This document shows, piece by piece, positions 25,823 through 34,978 of a DNA stretch of 64,000 nucleotides. Location of the stretch: the NCBI GenBank assembly GCA_025056455.1, contig JANWVY010000008.1:62001-126000 (forward strand). Direction: 5' to 3'. This DNA is from Bryobacteraceae bacterium (GTDB lineage Bacteria; Acidobacteriota; Terriglobia; Bryobacterales; Bryobacteraceae). A program made the position numbers and the translations under genes. Positions within the stretch are counted from its first letter, which is position 1. The number at the start of each line of letters is the position of its first letter. Below the pieces are notes generated by a model. The model did no database searches. It was given only the letters and a program-made list of their open reading frames with translations, and was not told where the DNA came from.

Positions 25823-26821
25823 TTGGGCGATCAGTTGAGTGGCGTGGGGGTTTACTCGCGCGAGATCCTGCGCGCGCTAGCCGGCCTCCATCCTGGCCAA
25901 CGCTTTCTGTGGTATTACCGCCCGCACCGGGTCTGGAGGGCTCTGCAAGAGCGCCTGCCTGAGAATTGCTCCCGGCGCATTCTATGGGATGCGTGGGTTC
26001 CCAGCGGTTGCTTGTTCCACGGACTCAACCAGCGTATGCCAAAGCGGGTTCCCCGGCGAAGTGTCGTAACCTTCCATGATCTGTTTGTGCTGACAGGGGA
26101 CTATTCGACTCCGGAATTCCGGCGCCGTTTCGCTGCCCAAGCCCGCGAGGCGGCCTTGCGCGCCGACCTCATCATCTGCGTCTCACAGTTCACCGCGGGT
26201 CAAGTGCGCGATTTGTTGCATGTCGACCCAAGCCGGCTGCGCGTCGTTTGGCACGGGGTCCATCCGGTGCGAGAGCTCGGAACGGTCGCTCGCGACCCGG
26301 TTGTGCTGCACGTGGGAGCTCTCCAGAAAAGGAAGAATATCAACCGTTTGGTAGACGCCTTCGAGCAGATGTCGAGCGATTGGACTCTGGTGCTCGCCGG
26401 TGCGTATGGCTACGGCGCAGAAGAGATTTTGAGCCACATTCGGCAAAGCCGCGCGCGGAACCGCATTCGCCTGCTGGGCTACGTCGACGACCAGCGGCTT
26501 CAAAAGCTCTACCAAACCGCTGGGATGCTCGTCTTCCCATCCCTTGATGAAGGCTTCGGGATTCCAGTTCTGGAGGCGATGGCGCACGGATTGCCGGTGA
26601 TTACATCGAACGGCTCGGCGTTACGTGAGGTTGGAGAGGGGGCGGCGCTCCTCGTCGATCCGGAGAACACGGATGAGATTGCGGGTGCGATGCGCCGGCT
26701 GGCCGAGGATGAGGGGCTGCGGAGAGACCTGGTTCGCAAAGGGCTGTCGCGGGCAGCAGCACATAGCTGGGTTGAGGCAGCAAGTCAAACCTGGCGTGTG
26801 TATGAGCAGCTGTGGAACTAG
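25823..26821 (+). CDS. Glycosyltransferase family 4 (GT-B)
   Basis: 332 residues from TTG 25823. Donor-binding half has VLHVGALQKRKNINRLVDAF, LLGYVDDQRLQKLYQTAGMLVFPSLDEGFGIPVLEAMAHGLPVITSNGSALREVGEGAALLVDPE, the EX7E-type GT4 signature. The conserved N-terminal strand (SLDATYS) is encoded at 25802-25822, upstream of this TTG, but no ATG/GTG/TTG occurs in that frame back to the TGA at 25727. The true start may be a rare codon (ATA 25760) or overlap the end of the preceding gene. Likely exopolysaccharide or glycan synthesis. Confidence 0.85.
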   Translation: MGDQLSGVGVYSREILRALAGLHPGQRFLWYYRPHRVWRALQERLPENCSRRILWDAWVPSGCLFHGLNQRMPKRVPRRSVVTFHDLFVLTGDYSTPEFRRRFAAQAREAALRADLIICVSQFTAGQVRDLLHVDPSRLRVVWHGVHPVRELGTVARDPVVLHVGALQKRKNINRLVDAFEQMSSDWTLVLAGAYGYGAEEILSHIRQSRARNRIRLLGYVDDQRLQKLYQTAGMLVFPSLDEGFGIPVLEAMAHGLPVITSNGSALREVGEGAALLVDPENTDEIAGAMRRLAEDEGLRRDLVRKGLSRAAAHSWVEAASQTWRVYEQLWN

Positions 26822-27108
26822 GATTCGTCGTCGGTAGAAATTTTCAGAGCTCGCAAGAATTTATGGTCCTGGGAAGTCCACTTGAGTTTGGCTCCCGCGT
26901 CAAAATCTCGCCCCCGGTGGATTTCTTCGGCAGGCTGGGGCGCGTCTTCGCGCTTGTTAAAACCGATCGTGGCTTCCAGAACGAGGAAGACATCGTAACC
27001 GGAGCGCTTGATTTCCCCGATGGCTTCGGCGATTCGTTCGGATTCGGAAAGCGACTCGTTGATCGCGTTGCCGAGTTCTTGCATTAGCTCTTTGAGTCGA
27101 TCGTCCAA
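26818..27108 (-). CDS. Conserved-looking small acidic protein
   Basis: 96 residues from TTG 27108 with GAGG 6-7 nt upstream: MDDRLKELMQELGNAINESL, a helical N-terminus, then GYDVFLVLEATIGFNKRE and a charged C-terminus ending TDDES. Soluble, no cysteine. Convergent with the glycosyltransferase, sharing 4 nt at the ends. The pattern is of a real, evenly composed protein, but no function is known to me. Confidence 0.7.
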   Translation of the reverse strand: MDDRLKELMQELGNAINESLSESERIAEAIGEIKRSGYDVFLVLEATIGFNKREDAPQPAEEIHRGRDFDAGAKLKWTSQDHKFLRALKISTDDES

Positions 27109-27288
27109 GTGCCGCCTCTTTCAGGACCTACCCAGGATAGCACCCTTTTTGCTTCTATCGCAGGTTACTTTCCTCGCACTCTTACCAGCGAGAACCTGCG
27201 TCACCCCCCTCCCCCCACACATATGTCTCATCGACGGTTTGGTTCGAAATCTACATGCGATTTGCTAGGATGAGGAGCAGAAACGGGA

Positions 27289-27552
27289 ATGATTTCGCAG
27301 GTCAAGCAGTTGCTCCGCCATGTGGTCCCGAGCGTCATCAAGCCAGTTCGCGTCCTGTGGAACGAGATGATTGGGTTCATCTTCCTCCTGCTCGGCCTGG
27401 TTCCCCTTCCCTCTGCTTATAAAGCGTATCGCGATTTTGAAGGCGGCAAGGAGGGTGTTTTCCGCTTGGTTTTGACTGCCTGCTTCTGCGGCGTCATGCT
27501 TTATTTCGGCATCGCCTCGTTTCTCCGCGCGCGCAAAATCTCGCGCACCTAA
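27289..27552 (+). CDS. Small two-helix membrane protein
   Basis: 87 residues: basic amphipathic N-terminus (QVKQLLRHVVPSVIKPVR), two transmembrane helices (about 27-44 and 58-78), basic C-terminus (RARKISRT). GAGGAG precedes the ATG at good spacing. TAGGAT at about 27266 could be its -10. Function unknown. Confidence 0.7.
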   Translation: MISQVKQLLRHVVPSVIKPVRVLWNEMIGFIFLLLGLVPLPSAYKAYRDFEGGKEGVFRLVLTACFCGVMLYFGIASFLRARKISRT

Positions 27553-27581
27553 AGTGACATACTCGTCGGCGTCCTTGCGCC

Positions 27582-28793
27582 TTAGAGCGGAAGAATTTCT
27601 TCACGTTGGGGATCAAACTTTATCCGCCTTTTTTGAAGATAGGCGAGGTTGGCAAGGTGCGATGCTTGAGCAGAGCGGTGGCCAATCCACACATCGCCGT
27701 TTGGCAACTTTCGCGATCTCACGCAGTCCAAAAAATTCTGCACGTGCTCGATGGTTTGATCGACTTCGGCCTTGACGACCACGGGCTGGGCCCCTTTTTC
27801 CGCGGATAAAAACTCATACATGCTGCGTGTGATCAGCAACTTCCCTTCAGTACCGCACATCTCCACGGCCGCGCCCTTGATGCCGGGGGCCAAGGTCGCT
27901 TCAAAGGTAGCATTCCACCCTCCTGGGTATTCGAGCACCGCGTTTATGGTGTCGGGCGCTGTTCGCCCATCCTTGTAGTGATAAATGCCGCCAGCGGCGA
28001 CGGCGGACACTGGATCGTCCTGATCCATGAACATGTGCACGACATCGATCCAGTGCGTGAAGAGGTCGGTTACTTGACCACCGCCAAAATCCAGATAGGC
28101 TCGGAAGTTCCAATACTGTTGCGGGTCATAATCGCGCCATTTTACCGGGCCAAGAAACCGCGCCCAGTCGAGATTCGAAGGTTTCTGCCGCATGGAATCG
28201 GGCGCTTTTTGCAGGTGTGCCCCGTTGCCGTGCCACCACGTACGGGCGAGGGTGATTTTTCCGAGTTTGCCGGTTTTGAAGTATTCTTCCTTCGCTCGCA
28301 AGTAATGGGATCCGGAGCGCTGCTGCATGCCAACTTGACAAATGCGCTGGTTTACGCGCGCAGCCTTCACAATCTGCGGCCCTTCTTCGATGGTCAGCGT
28401 CAGGGGCTTTTCCACATAAACGTCTTTGCCGGCGTTCAGAGCGTCGATGGTGATTGTTGCGTGCCAGTGATCCGGCGTGGCGATCAACACGGCATCGAGC
28501 GGCTTCGATTCAAGCAGCTGGCGGTGGTCGGCGAACCCCTTCGCTAGGGGTGCCTTTTGCAAAGCTCGATCTACTCGCTGCGCGTAGACATCGCATACAG
28601 CGCTCACGTTCACCTGATTTGTCTTCTGAAAGACTTCCATCACGTGAACCCCGCGCCCGCCACAGCCAATCACGCCAAGCTGAATTTGATTGTTGGCGCC
28701 GAGAATCCGGCTGTAGGAGGCGGCGGTGAATCCGATCGCCGTAACGCCAGTCGATTGAAGGAAACGACGGCGGCCAAATTCGCATTTCGACAT
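27582..28793 (-). CDS. Tat-exported Gfo/Idh/MocA oxidoreductase
   Basis: 403 residues. Twin-arginine signal FGRRRFLQSTGVTAIGFTAA, Rossmann motif VIGCGGRGVHV, the family EKPLT motif (VYVEKPLTLTIEEG), and GGGQVTDLFTHWIDVVHMF. Exported oxidoreductases of this class are thought to carry a folded NAD(P) cofactor across the membrane through Tat and act on sugars or sugar-like substrates, including glycosidase roles in some relatives. An extended -10 (TGATAGAAT) ends 7 nt before the ATG, predicting a leaderless mRNA. Confidence 0.92.
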   Translation of the reverse strand: MSKCEFGRRRFLQSTGVTAIGFTAASYSRILGANNQIQLGVIGCGGRGVHVMEVFQKTNQVNVSAVCDVYAQRVDRALQKAPLAKGFADHRQLLESKPLDAVLIATPDHWHATITIDALNAGKDVYVEKPLTLTIEEGPQIVKAARVNQRICQVGMQQRSGSHYLRAKEEYFKTGKLGKITLARTWWHGNGAHLQKAPDSMRQKPSNLDWARFLGPVKWRDYDPQQYWNFRAYLDFGGGQVTDLFTHWIDVVHMFMDQDDPVSAVAAGGIYHYKDGRTAPDTINAVLEYPGGWNATFEATLAPGIKGAAVEMCGTEGKLLITRSMYEFLSAEKGAQPVVVKAEVDQTIEHVQNFLDCVRSRKLPNGDVWIGHRSAQASHLANLAYLQKRRIKFDPQREEILPL

Positions 28794-28800
28794 AACCCGA

Positions 28801-28809
28801 ATTCTATCA
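28801..28809 (-). promoter_or_regulatory. Leaderless extended -10 promoter of the Tat oxidoreductase
   Basis: Minus strand TGATAGAAT, 7 nt (TCGGGTT) before ATG 28793; the predicted transcript start falls on the start codon. Confidence 0.6.
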
Positions 28810-28892
28810 CTCCAGCAGAGCGAAACCCTGTCTCTTCAGCGACAAACAACACCTGGTACGTTTGTGCTGGCAAGGGCTCGTTGCGGCCCCTA

Positions 28893-28920
28893 TTGACACC
28901 CAATACATTTTCGGTAGAAT
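28893..28920 (+). promoter_or_regulatory. Promoter of the MerR-type gene
   Basis: Perfect TTGACA (28893-28898), 16-bp spacer, TAGAAT (28915-28920). Conventional leader of about 33 nt with GAGGTG before ATG 28960. Confidence 0.7.
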
Positions 28921-28959
28921 TTGTTAGGCTCAATTTCGCTCAAACGGCAGAGGTGTCGA

Positions 28960-29478
28960 ATGTTCAAAACAAAAAATGTAAAAAGTGATCCAAACCTTGC
29001 TGCCCGTGTTTATTCCAGTAGCGAAGTCGCTAGGCTCGGAGGAGTTAGCCTGCGGCAGTTGCAATGGTGGGATGAGCGTAAGGTGGTTTCGCCCCGCCAT
29101 GAAGGCCACAAACGGATCTACACCAGTGAAGAAGTGGTTGAGATCACGGTCATCGCTGAGCTGCGCCGGAAAGGTTTTTCTTTACAAAAGATTCGTCGCG
29201 TGTTGAGATTCTTGCAACGAGAGTTAGGCAAGCGGCTGAGTGACGTTCTGGCCCATGATTCTGACCTTCACTTAGTGACGGACGGCAAATCCATCTATTT
29301 GGAGGAGCACAGCGACCGGGTGATCGATATTCTGAAGAACGCCCGCCAGCCCATGTTCTTGGTTTGCGTCACCGACCAGGTCCGTCGCATCAACGCGTCG
29401 CTCAAACCGGCAGCGCCGAAAAAACCGGTCCGCGCCGAGGGAGCTCTGGCAGCGGCCCGCCGCAGCCGGATGGGATAG
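28960..29478 (+). CDS. MerR-family transcriptional regulator
   Basis: 172 residues. MerR winged helix-turn-helix (about 14-85): YSSSEVARLGGVSLRQLQWWDERKVVSP, then RIYTSEEVVEITVIAELRRKGFSLQKIRRVLRFL. The C-terminal half lacks the cysteine metal site and looks like a small ligand or oligomerisation domain, with an Ala/Lys-rich tail. ATG 28960 is preferred to the longer frame because GAGGTG lies 5 nt upstream. It reads toward the S41 protease gene, a possible target. Confidence 0.87.
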   Translation: MFKTKNVKSDPNLAARVYSSSEVARLGGVSLRQLQWWDERKVVSPRHEGHKRIYTSEEVVEITVIAELRRKGFSLQKIRRVLRFLQRELGKRLSDVLAHDSDLHLVTDGKSIYLEEHSDRVIDILKNARQPMFLVCVTDQVRRINASLKPAAPKKPVRAEGALAAARRSRMG

Positions 29479-29657
29479 GCGTTCCCTTCTGTTCCGAAGC
29501 TTCAGGGGTTTCGGTGGCTTTCGGCGAGCGGGAGCCAGATTCACACGCCAGTTTTGAACGTCTGGCCGGGAAAGCAGCGGTTTGCGCGCAAGAGCTGGTT
29601 ACAGAAAGTGTCTCCGTAGGCGGTGAGATATACTGAAGTCGGGGGAGGGAGGAGGAT

Positions 29658-31256
29658 GTGGAGGGCTGTCCGTTGAGCGATAACCGTCGTTTTTCATTTC
29701 TTTTTTTGTGCCTGATTCTGTGTGGCTCGATCCTTGGCGGAATCTTCGGGCCTGGTGTGACGGGTGTGGCCGCCGCCAGTGGAGATGAGGATGAAATTAG
29801 CGCCAACGTAAAATCCTTCACTAAGCTTCTCCATCTGGTGGAGGAGAATTTCGCTGAGAAGGTGGCTCCCGAGAAGGCGATTTACAAAGGCGCGATTCCG
29901 GGCATGCTGCGCACGCTCGACCCACACTCCTCCTTCTTTGATCCGAGAGACTTCCAACTTCTTCGCGAAGATCAGCGGGGAGCCTACTTTGGAGTGGGAA
30001 TGTCGGTCTCCGAACGCAACCGACGCACCATCGTGATTGCTCCCTTCCCGGGCTCGCCCGCCTACAAAGCCGGCATCCGCCCCGGCGACGTGATCATGGA
30101 AGTCAATGGCAAGCGCACGGATAATCTGTCTAGCTCCGAGGTCGCCGATCTGCTCAAGGGGCAGCGGGGCACGCTTGTGCGAGTAACCATTAGCCGCGAA
30201 GGGGTGGACAAGCCCCTGGTCTTCGAAATTATTCGTGACGAAATCTCCCGCAAAAGCGTCGAGACGGCCTTCTGGCTCAAGCCTGGCATCGCCCATCTAG
30301 ACATCCGGTCCTTTAACGAAAACACGAGCCGCGAAGTAGAGGAGAATCTCAAGCGGCTGGGAGAAGAGAACATCAAAGGCCTCATCATTGACTTGAGGGA
30401 TAACCCAGGCGGCCTGCTCAGCGAAGGGGTTGCCGTTGCGGGCCGCTTCCTTCGCAAGGGGCAATTAGTGGTTTCCCACAAAGGCAGGGCTTCGGCTGAA
30501 AAGCCGTATTATGCGGTTCGTGGCAACTCCGGCTTTGAATATCCCATTGTCGTCGTGGTGAACCGTTTCTCGGCTTCGGCCGCAGAGATTGTCGCCGGCG
30601 CTCTCCAGGATCATGATCGAGCGATCGTTCTGGGAGAAAACACTTTCGGCAAGGGTCTGGTACAAACGGTGTTTCCTTTAGTGGAGAACACGGGCCTCGC
30701 GCTGACAACCGCTAAATACTACACACCGAGCGGCCGTTTGATTCAGCGCGATTATTCGAGTGGCTCTTTCCTGGACTACTACTATAAGAAGGACACAGCA
30801 ACACAGAACCCAGCGGACGTCCGATTGACCGACAGCGGGCGGCCTGTCTACGGCGGTGGCGGCATTGCCCCAGATGAAAAATTCTCGTCTCCGAAGCTTA
30901 ACGCCTTTCAATCAGAATTGATCCGGCGTTTTGCTTTCTTTGGTTTTTCTTCCAGATTTTTCTCCAAGCATGACGTCAAATTGTCCAAAGATTGGGTTCC
31001 TGATGAAGGCACTCTCGCTGAATTCCGCCAGTATCTCGCCAAGGAGAACATTCCTTTCACCGAAGCGGACATTGCGGAAAATAAAGAGTGGTTGAAGTTG
31101 CAGATCCGGCGGGAACTCTTCATCACCGCTTTCAGTCAGGAAGAAGCGCGCCGGATCGCGATTGAAACGGACCCGGTGATTCACAAAGCGATCGAGACGC
31201 TGCCAAAGGCTAAAGCTCTCCTCGAATCTGCAAAAAAGTTAATGGTTCGCCGGTAG
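29658..31256 (+). CDS. S41-family C-terminal processing protease
   Basis: 532 residues. N-terminal signal or anchor (about 12-38), a helical N-domain, PDZ domain (about 100-190; GVGMSVSERN, PAYKAGIRPGDVIMEVNG), then the tail-specific protease core: the Ser in VVNRFSASAAEIVAGALQDHDRA and the Lys in GENTFGKGLVQ form the Ser-Lys dyad. A C-terminal extension of about 130 residues follows. It should act in the periplasm on damaged or maturing proteins. Start GTG 29658 or TTG 29673; both have purine-rich sites upstream. Confidence 0.94.
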   Translation: MEGCPLSDNRRFSFLFLCLILCGSILGGIFGPGVTGVAAASGDEDEISANVKSFTKLLHLVEENFAEKVAPEKAIYKGAIPGMLRTLDPHSSFFDPRDFQLLREDQRGAYFGVGMSVSERNRRTIVIAPFPGSPAYKAGIRPGDVIMEVNGKRTDNLSSSEVADLLKGQRGTLVRVTISREGVDKPLVFEIIRDEISRKSVETAFWLKPGIAHLDIRSFNENTSREVEENLKRLGEENIKGLIIDLRDNPGGLLSEGVAVAGRFLRKGQLVVSHKGRASAEKPYYAVRGNSGFEYPIVVVVNRFSASAAEIVAGALQDHDRAIVLGENTFGKGLVQTVFPLVENTGLALTTAKYYTPSGRLIQRDYSSGSFLDYYYKKDTATQNPADVRLTDSGRPVYGGGGIAPDEKFSSPKLNAFQSELIRRFAFFGFSSRFFSKHDVKLSKDWVPDEGTLAEFRQYLAKENIPFTEADIAENKEWLKLQIRRELFITAFSQEEARRIAIETDPVIHKAIETLPKAKALLESAKKLMVRR

Positions 31257-31422
31257 CTCGCTGAGGCGCCGACGGTAAAAGTGTCTGGAACCCTGCCAGT
31301 GCGGCGCTCCGTCTCTAGCTTTGAGGAAAAAAGTTGCTGGCCGTTGCCATGGTCATCTGGCGGAAGCTAACCGCGTTTGCCCCCTTTTCATCAAACTGTT
31401 AGAGTAGAAGCGGAGAACTGCT

Positions 31423-32175
31423 GTGTCGAGGTTTTGCGTGAGCTTGTGCCTGCGCGTGGTGTCCCTATCGTTCGCTTTTTCCGTGCTCGCGCACAGCCAA
31501 GCCGCCAAGCTTTCTCATCGGGAAACACTCCCAGAATCCGAAGCCGTTCTTGATCAGTACGTGCAAGCGCTGGCCCGCCAGCAGCAGGAGATGAAGGGAG
31601 TTTCGATGGAGGTCGACATCCATGCCGAACTGCCTAAGCTAAAGAAGAAAGGCCACATGTCTGCTCTCCGCTTCATTTCCCGCCTGGGGCGCATCACCTA
31701 CGACGCCATCAAGTTTGAGGGAGACCAAACCATCAAGCGCGAAGTGATCGCGCGCTATCTTGCGGCAGAAACGGAATCGGACGCGAAGACTGCTCCGCCT
31801 ATCACGCCGGCCTTCTACAAGTTTCGCTACAAGGGTCTGACCAGCCGGGATGGGCGGAGTGTCTATGTTTTCGAGGTGAGTCCCAAGAAAAAGCAAGTTG
31901 GCACCTTTAAGGGCGAATTGTGGCTGGATAAAGAAACGTGTCTCCCGGTGCGGGAGGCGGGTCGGTTTTCCAAAAATCCTTCTGTCTTTGTCCGACGCTT
32001 CGAATTCGTGCGCCAGTATGAGATCCAAAACGGCCTCGCCATTCCCCGCAAGACCCTCGGAATGGTAGACACTCGCTTGTGGGGAAAAGCGGAAGTCGAA
32101 GTGGCCTATTCGAATTTCCAGCGCCTGCCGGAGGGTTCCTCTTACGGTTTTGGATTTGAAGCGAAGCCCAATTAA
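31423..32175 (+). CDS. Secreted LolA-like protein
   Basis: 250 residues from GTG 31423 (GGAGAA upstream). Signal peptide (about 1-27, ending AHSQA). The mature protein looks like an outer-membrane lipoprotein-sorting fold (VSMEVDIHAELPKLKKKG, GELWLDKETCLPVREAG, VEVAYSNFQRL). Function unknown. The same general class as the protein at 6297-7154. The 166 nt upstream show no recognised element. Confidence 0.75.
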   Translation: MSRFCVSLCLRVVSLSFAFSVLAHSQAAKLSHRETLPESEAVLDQYVQALARQQQEMKGVSMEVDIHAELPKLKKKGHMSALRFISRLGRITYDAIKFEGDQTIKREVIARYLAAETESDAKTAPPITPAFYKFRYKGLTSRDGRSVYVFEVSPKKKQVGTFKGELWLDKETCLPVREAGRFSKNPSVFVRRFEFVRQYEIQNGLAIPRKTLGMVDTRLWGKAEVEVAYSNFQRLPEGSSYGFGFEAKPN

Positions 32176-32264
32176 ATTCACGGCTGCTCAGGCGGTGAAC
32201 TTCTCGCCAGTGCACAAAACTTGATGGTCGTTGCAACCGTTTCGGAAAGCTCGAGCCTCCCAGG

Positions 32265-33491
32265 GTGTGCTCCCCCGCCTGGTTGCGAAATGAGATCGAC
32301 GCGTTCATCCTCGCGCAGCTAGGAGCCAAAGGCCTGCGGCCGAATCGGCCAGTAGACAAGGTGCCTCTGCTTCGGCGAGAACCATGGGCGCGGCACTGGC
32401 TCGACCTGGCCCGTTCCGCTGATAGCGAAGGTTTTAAGAGCGATGAGACTCGGCCTAACATCTGGCGGTACTGCAACTACGTCATCCGTTCGCTCAACGC
32501 TGACAACCCGTATGACCGCTTCGTCAAGGAGCAGCTCGCGGGCGATGAGCTTTACCCGGACGATGCGGACGCGCTTACCGCGACCGCTTTCAACCGTCAT
32601 TTCCCAGATGAAGGCAATGCGCGGAACCTCATGTACCGTCGCCAGGGGTTGTTGTTCGACATCACCGACGTTGTAGGTTCCACGTTTCTCGGCTTGACGT
32701 TTGCCTGTGCAAAGTGTCACGACCACAAGTCCGATCCCATCCTCCAGAAAGACTACTACCGGCTCCAGGCCTTCTTTACGAATTTGCGCATTGGCGACCA
32801 TCTGGTGCTGGCAAAGGCCGAGATCCAGGAGGAGTACAAGCGGATACGCCTGATGGGAAGAGAAGACTCGGGCGATTCGGCTGGAAATCGCCAAGTTCGT
32901 AGAGCCCACCAAGAAAGCCATGTGGCTGGGTGGATTTGAGAAGTTTCCAGCGGAAATTCAGGAGGCGATCCTTACGCCAGCCGAAAAGCGCACTCTCTTT
33001 CAAAGGCACACGTACTATAAAGCTCGCCCGCAACTTGAATTTAGCGACGAGGATGCAGCCAAGCGGCTGAAAGCCGAGGCCGCTAAACGCTATCAAGAGC
33101 TGGACGCGAACTTGAGCGCCTACGATGGGCTAAAGACAGACGCTCTCCCCCTGGCCCAGGGAATGGTCGATCACAGCAGTGAATCCCCTAAGACCTATAT
33201 TCTGGTTCTTGGGAATTACAATTCGGCTGTTGAGGAAGGCGGCGGCGCGAAGGTGAAGTAGTGCGCGACGCTCTCCTTGCTGTGAGCGGGCTTCTGAACC
33301 CGGAAATGTATGGTCCGGGAGTTTTCCCGCGCTTCCGCCACGAGTGGTGACGCGCGGGGGCTGGACGGTAGAAACGCAGGAATCCGAAGCCAACCGTCGC
33401 TCCGTATACGTGTTTGTCAAACGAAATATGCGGTATCCCATGTTTGGGGCGCGCCAGCCGACCCTGAAAGCCGCGCTCGCTTTCCCCGAGC
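32265..33491 (+). pseudogene. Decayed PSD1/DUF1549-DUF1553 cytochrome-like gene
   Basis: Three frames are needed to follow one protein. Frame 32265 gives LRNEIDAFILAQLGAKGLRP, then jumps to WARHWLDLARSADSEGF (the usual LTGLPP-containing stretch is missing), YDRFVKEQLAGDEL and a CAKCHDHKSDPI heme-like motif. Near 32890 the reading shifts (KKAMWLGGFEKFPAE... to SYVL-like [13 protein letters not shown]), then [18 protein letters not shown], and finally RRSVYVFVKRNMRYPMF of DUF1553 in a third frame. Large central parts are deleted. This is the remnant of a planctomycete/acidobacteria-type paired gene. Confidence 0.88.
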
Positions 33492-33590
33492 GCTAGGCCA
33501 AGATTACGGGTAATCGTCAGGCCAGCTTGGCCGATTTCTGTCATATGCCTCTGAACTCGAACCAGTTTCTCTATGTGAACTGAGGGAAGA

Positions 33591-34385
33591 ATGAGATTGA
33601 GCCAGATCGGACATCGCTGGCAAGTACGCACGCGGCAAGAATTTTTTTCCCGAGCGGGAAGCGGTTTGGCGTCGGTTGCGCTTGGCGCCTGGGTCACCTA
33701 CGGTTTAGGAGCCGCCAGCGAGAATCTCCCCACTTTTGTTGTCCTGCTGGATGACCGTGAACCCGTAGGTGGACCCAAAAACTGGAGCTCTGGTTTTCTT
33801 CCGGCGACCTATCAGGAAACGCAATTTCGCAACGGCGATACGCCCATCCCCCATTTGAGAAACCCGAACCAGGTTTCCGCGGTTCAACAGCGCAGCAAGC
33901 TGGACTTTCTGCGAGAACTCAATGAGCGGTCGGGTGCGGATAAGCAGGATGATACGGAGCTAGAAGTGCGGATCCGAGCCTACGGGCTCGCCTTCCAGAT
34001 GCGGGCAGCCGGGTCAGAGGCCGTGGATCTCAGCAGGGAGAGCGACGCTACCAAGTCCAGGGGCATGCTCGAAGAAACGCTAGTTGTTTGGGGCGGCGAA
34101 TTCGGCGGTACTCCCTTCAACGAGAAGGGCGACGGTCGCGACCACAAACCTTGGGGCTCCTCCATCAGGATGGCCGGCGGCGGGGTCAAAGGCGGCCGAA
34201 CCAGCGGAAGTATCGATGAGAACGGGCTGCGGGCTGTGGTACACTCGGGGCACGTACACGACATTCACGTATCCATCCTTGATGCGCTTGGCTTGGATCA
34301 TGAAATGGTCACCGACCTGCACAACGGGCGCCCAGAACGTCCCACCGTAACCGCTGGAAAAATCATTCAGGAACTCTTCGCTTGA
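33591..34385 (+). pseudogene. Internally deleted DUF1501 gene
   Basis: 264-residue frame. It retains TRQEFFSRAGSGLASVALGA (Tat-like signal region), NFVVLLDDREPVGG-like text and the C-terminal LVVWGGEFGGTPFNEKGDGRDHKPWG, GGGVKGGRTSGS and VHDIHVSILDALGLDHE. Intact DUF1501 proteins are about 460 residues; here a segment after the signal and one before EETLVVWGG are missing. DUF1501 genes normally follow PSD1 genes, as this one does, so both decayed together. The frame is still open and could make a truncated protein. Confidence 0.8.
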
Positions 34386-34978
34386 ACTTCTTGCTCGGTT
34401 TTCTTTGGGCGGCGTTTGATACGCGCAATGAACAAGATGTAGTCTGCAGACTAAAGCGCCATGAGCCGCAAGCCATGGCAGACCTCTATGACCAATACGG
34501 CAAGCTAGTTTTCTCAGTGATCTTCCGAATCGTGAAGGAAGGGGGCGTGGCCGAAGATCTCACTCAGGAAACCTTCCTCCGAATCTGGAACCGCGCCCAG
34601 TTCTTCGACCATGAAAAAGGGGCTTTGGGCCCGTGGATCCTCGCGGTTGCCCGCAATCGAGCCATTGATTACCTCCGTTCTGTGGAAGGGCGGCTCGCGC
34701 AACGAACGACGGATTTCGGGCCAGCGCGCGAACACCCTTCGGATTTCGTCAATCTCGAGCGGGACGTGATACAGTCCGACCGCGCGCGGCTGCTGCGCGA
34801 AGCTTTTGCCAAGCTAAGTCCGAATCAGCGCCTCGTGATCGAAATGGCCTACTATGAAGGACTGTCCCAGACGGAAATGGCCCAGCGAATGAAGCAGCCG
34901 CTCGGCACTGTGAAGACTTGGGTGCGAACAGCGCTCAAGATTCTGCGCCAAGAATTGGATGAGGTGGCTCCCGTATGA
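34382..34978 (+). CDS. ECF-type RNA polymerase sigma factor
   Basis: 198 residues. Sigma region 2 (about 25-95: MADLYDQYGKLVFSVIFRIV, EDLTQETFLRIWNRA, WILAVARNRAIDYLRS) and region 4 (about 130-190: LSPNQRLVIEMAYYEGLSQTEMAQRMKQPLGTVKTWVRTAL). Start TTG 34382 or 34391; TTG 34382 overlaps the stop of the decayed DUF1501 gene, so its original promoter may lie inside the pseudogene. The anti-sigma gene overlaps by 4 nt, a standard SigK-RskA-like pair. Confidence 0.93.
   Translation: MNFLLGFLWAAFDTRNEQDVVCRLKRHEPQAMADLYDQYGKLVFSVIFRIVKEGGVAEDLTQETFLRIWNRAQFFDHEKGALGPWILAVARNRAIDYLRSVEGRLAQRTTDFGPAREHPSDFVNLERDVIQSDRARLLREAFAKLSPNQRLVIEMAYYEGLSQTEMAQRMKQPLGTVKTWVRTALKILRQELDEVAPV

Noticed and set aside
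32319-32921. 200-residue antisense frame in the PSD1 remnant
   Set aside because: The plus strand carries recognisable DUF1549 motifs here; the antisense reading has no coherent domain.
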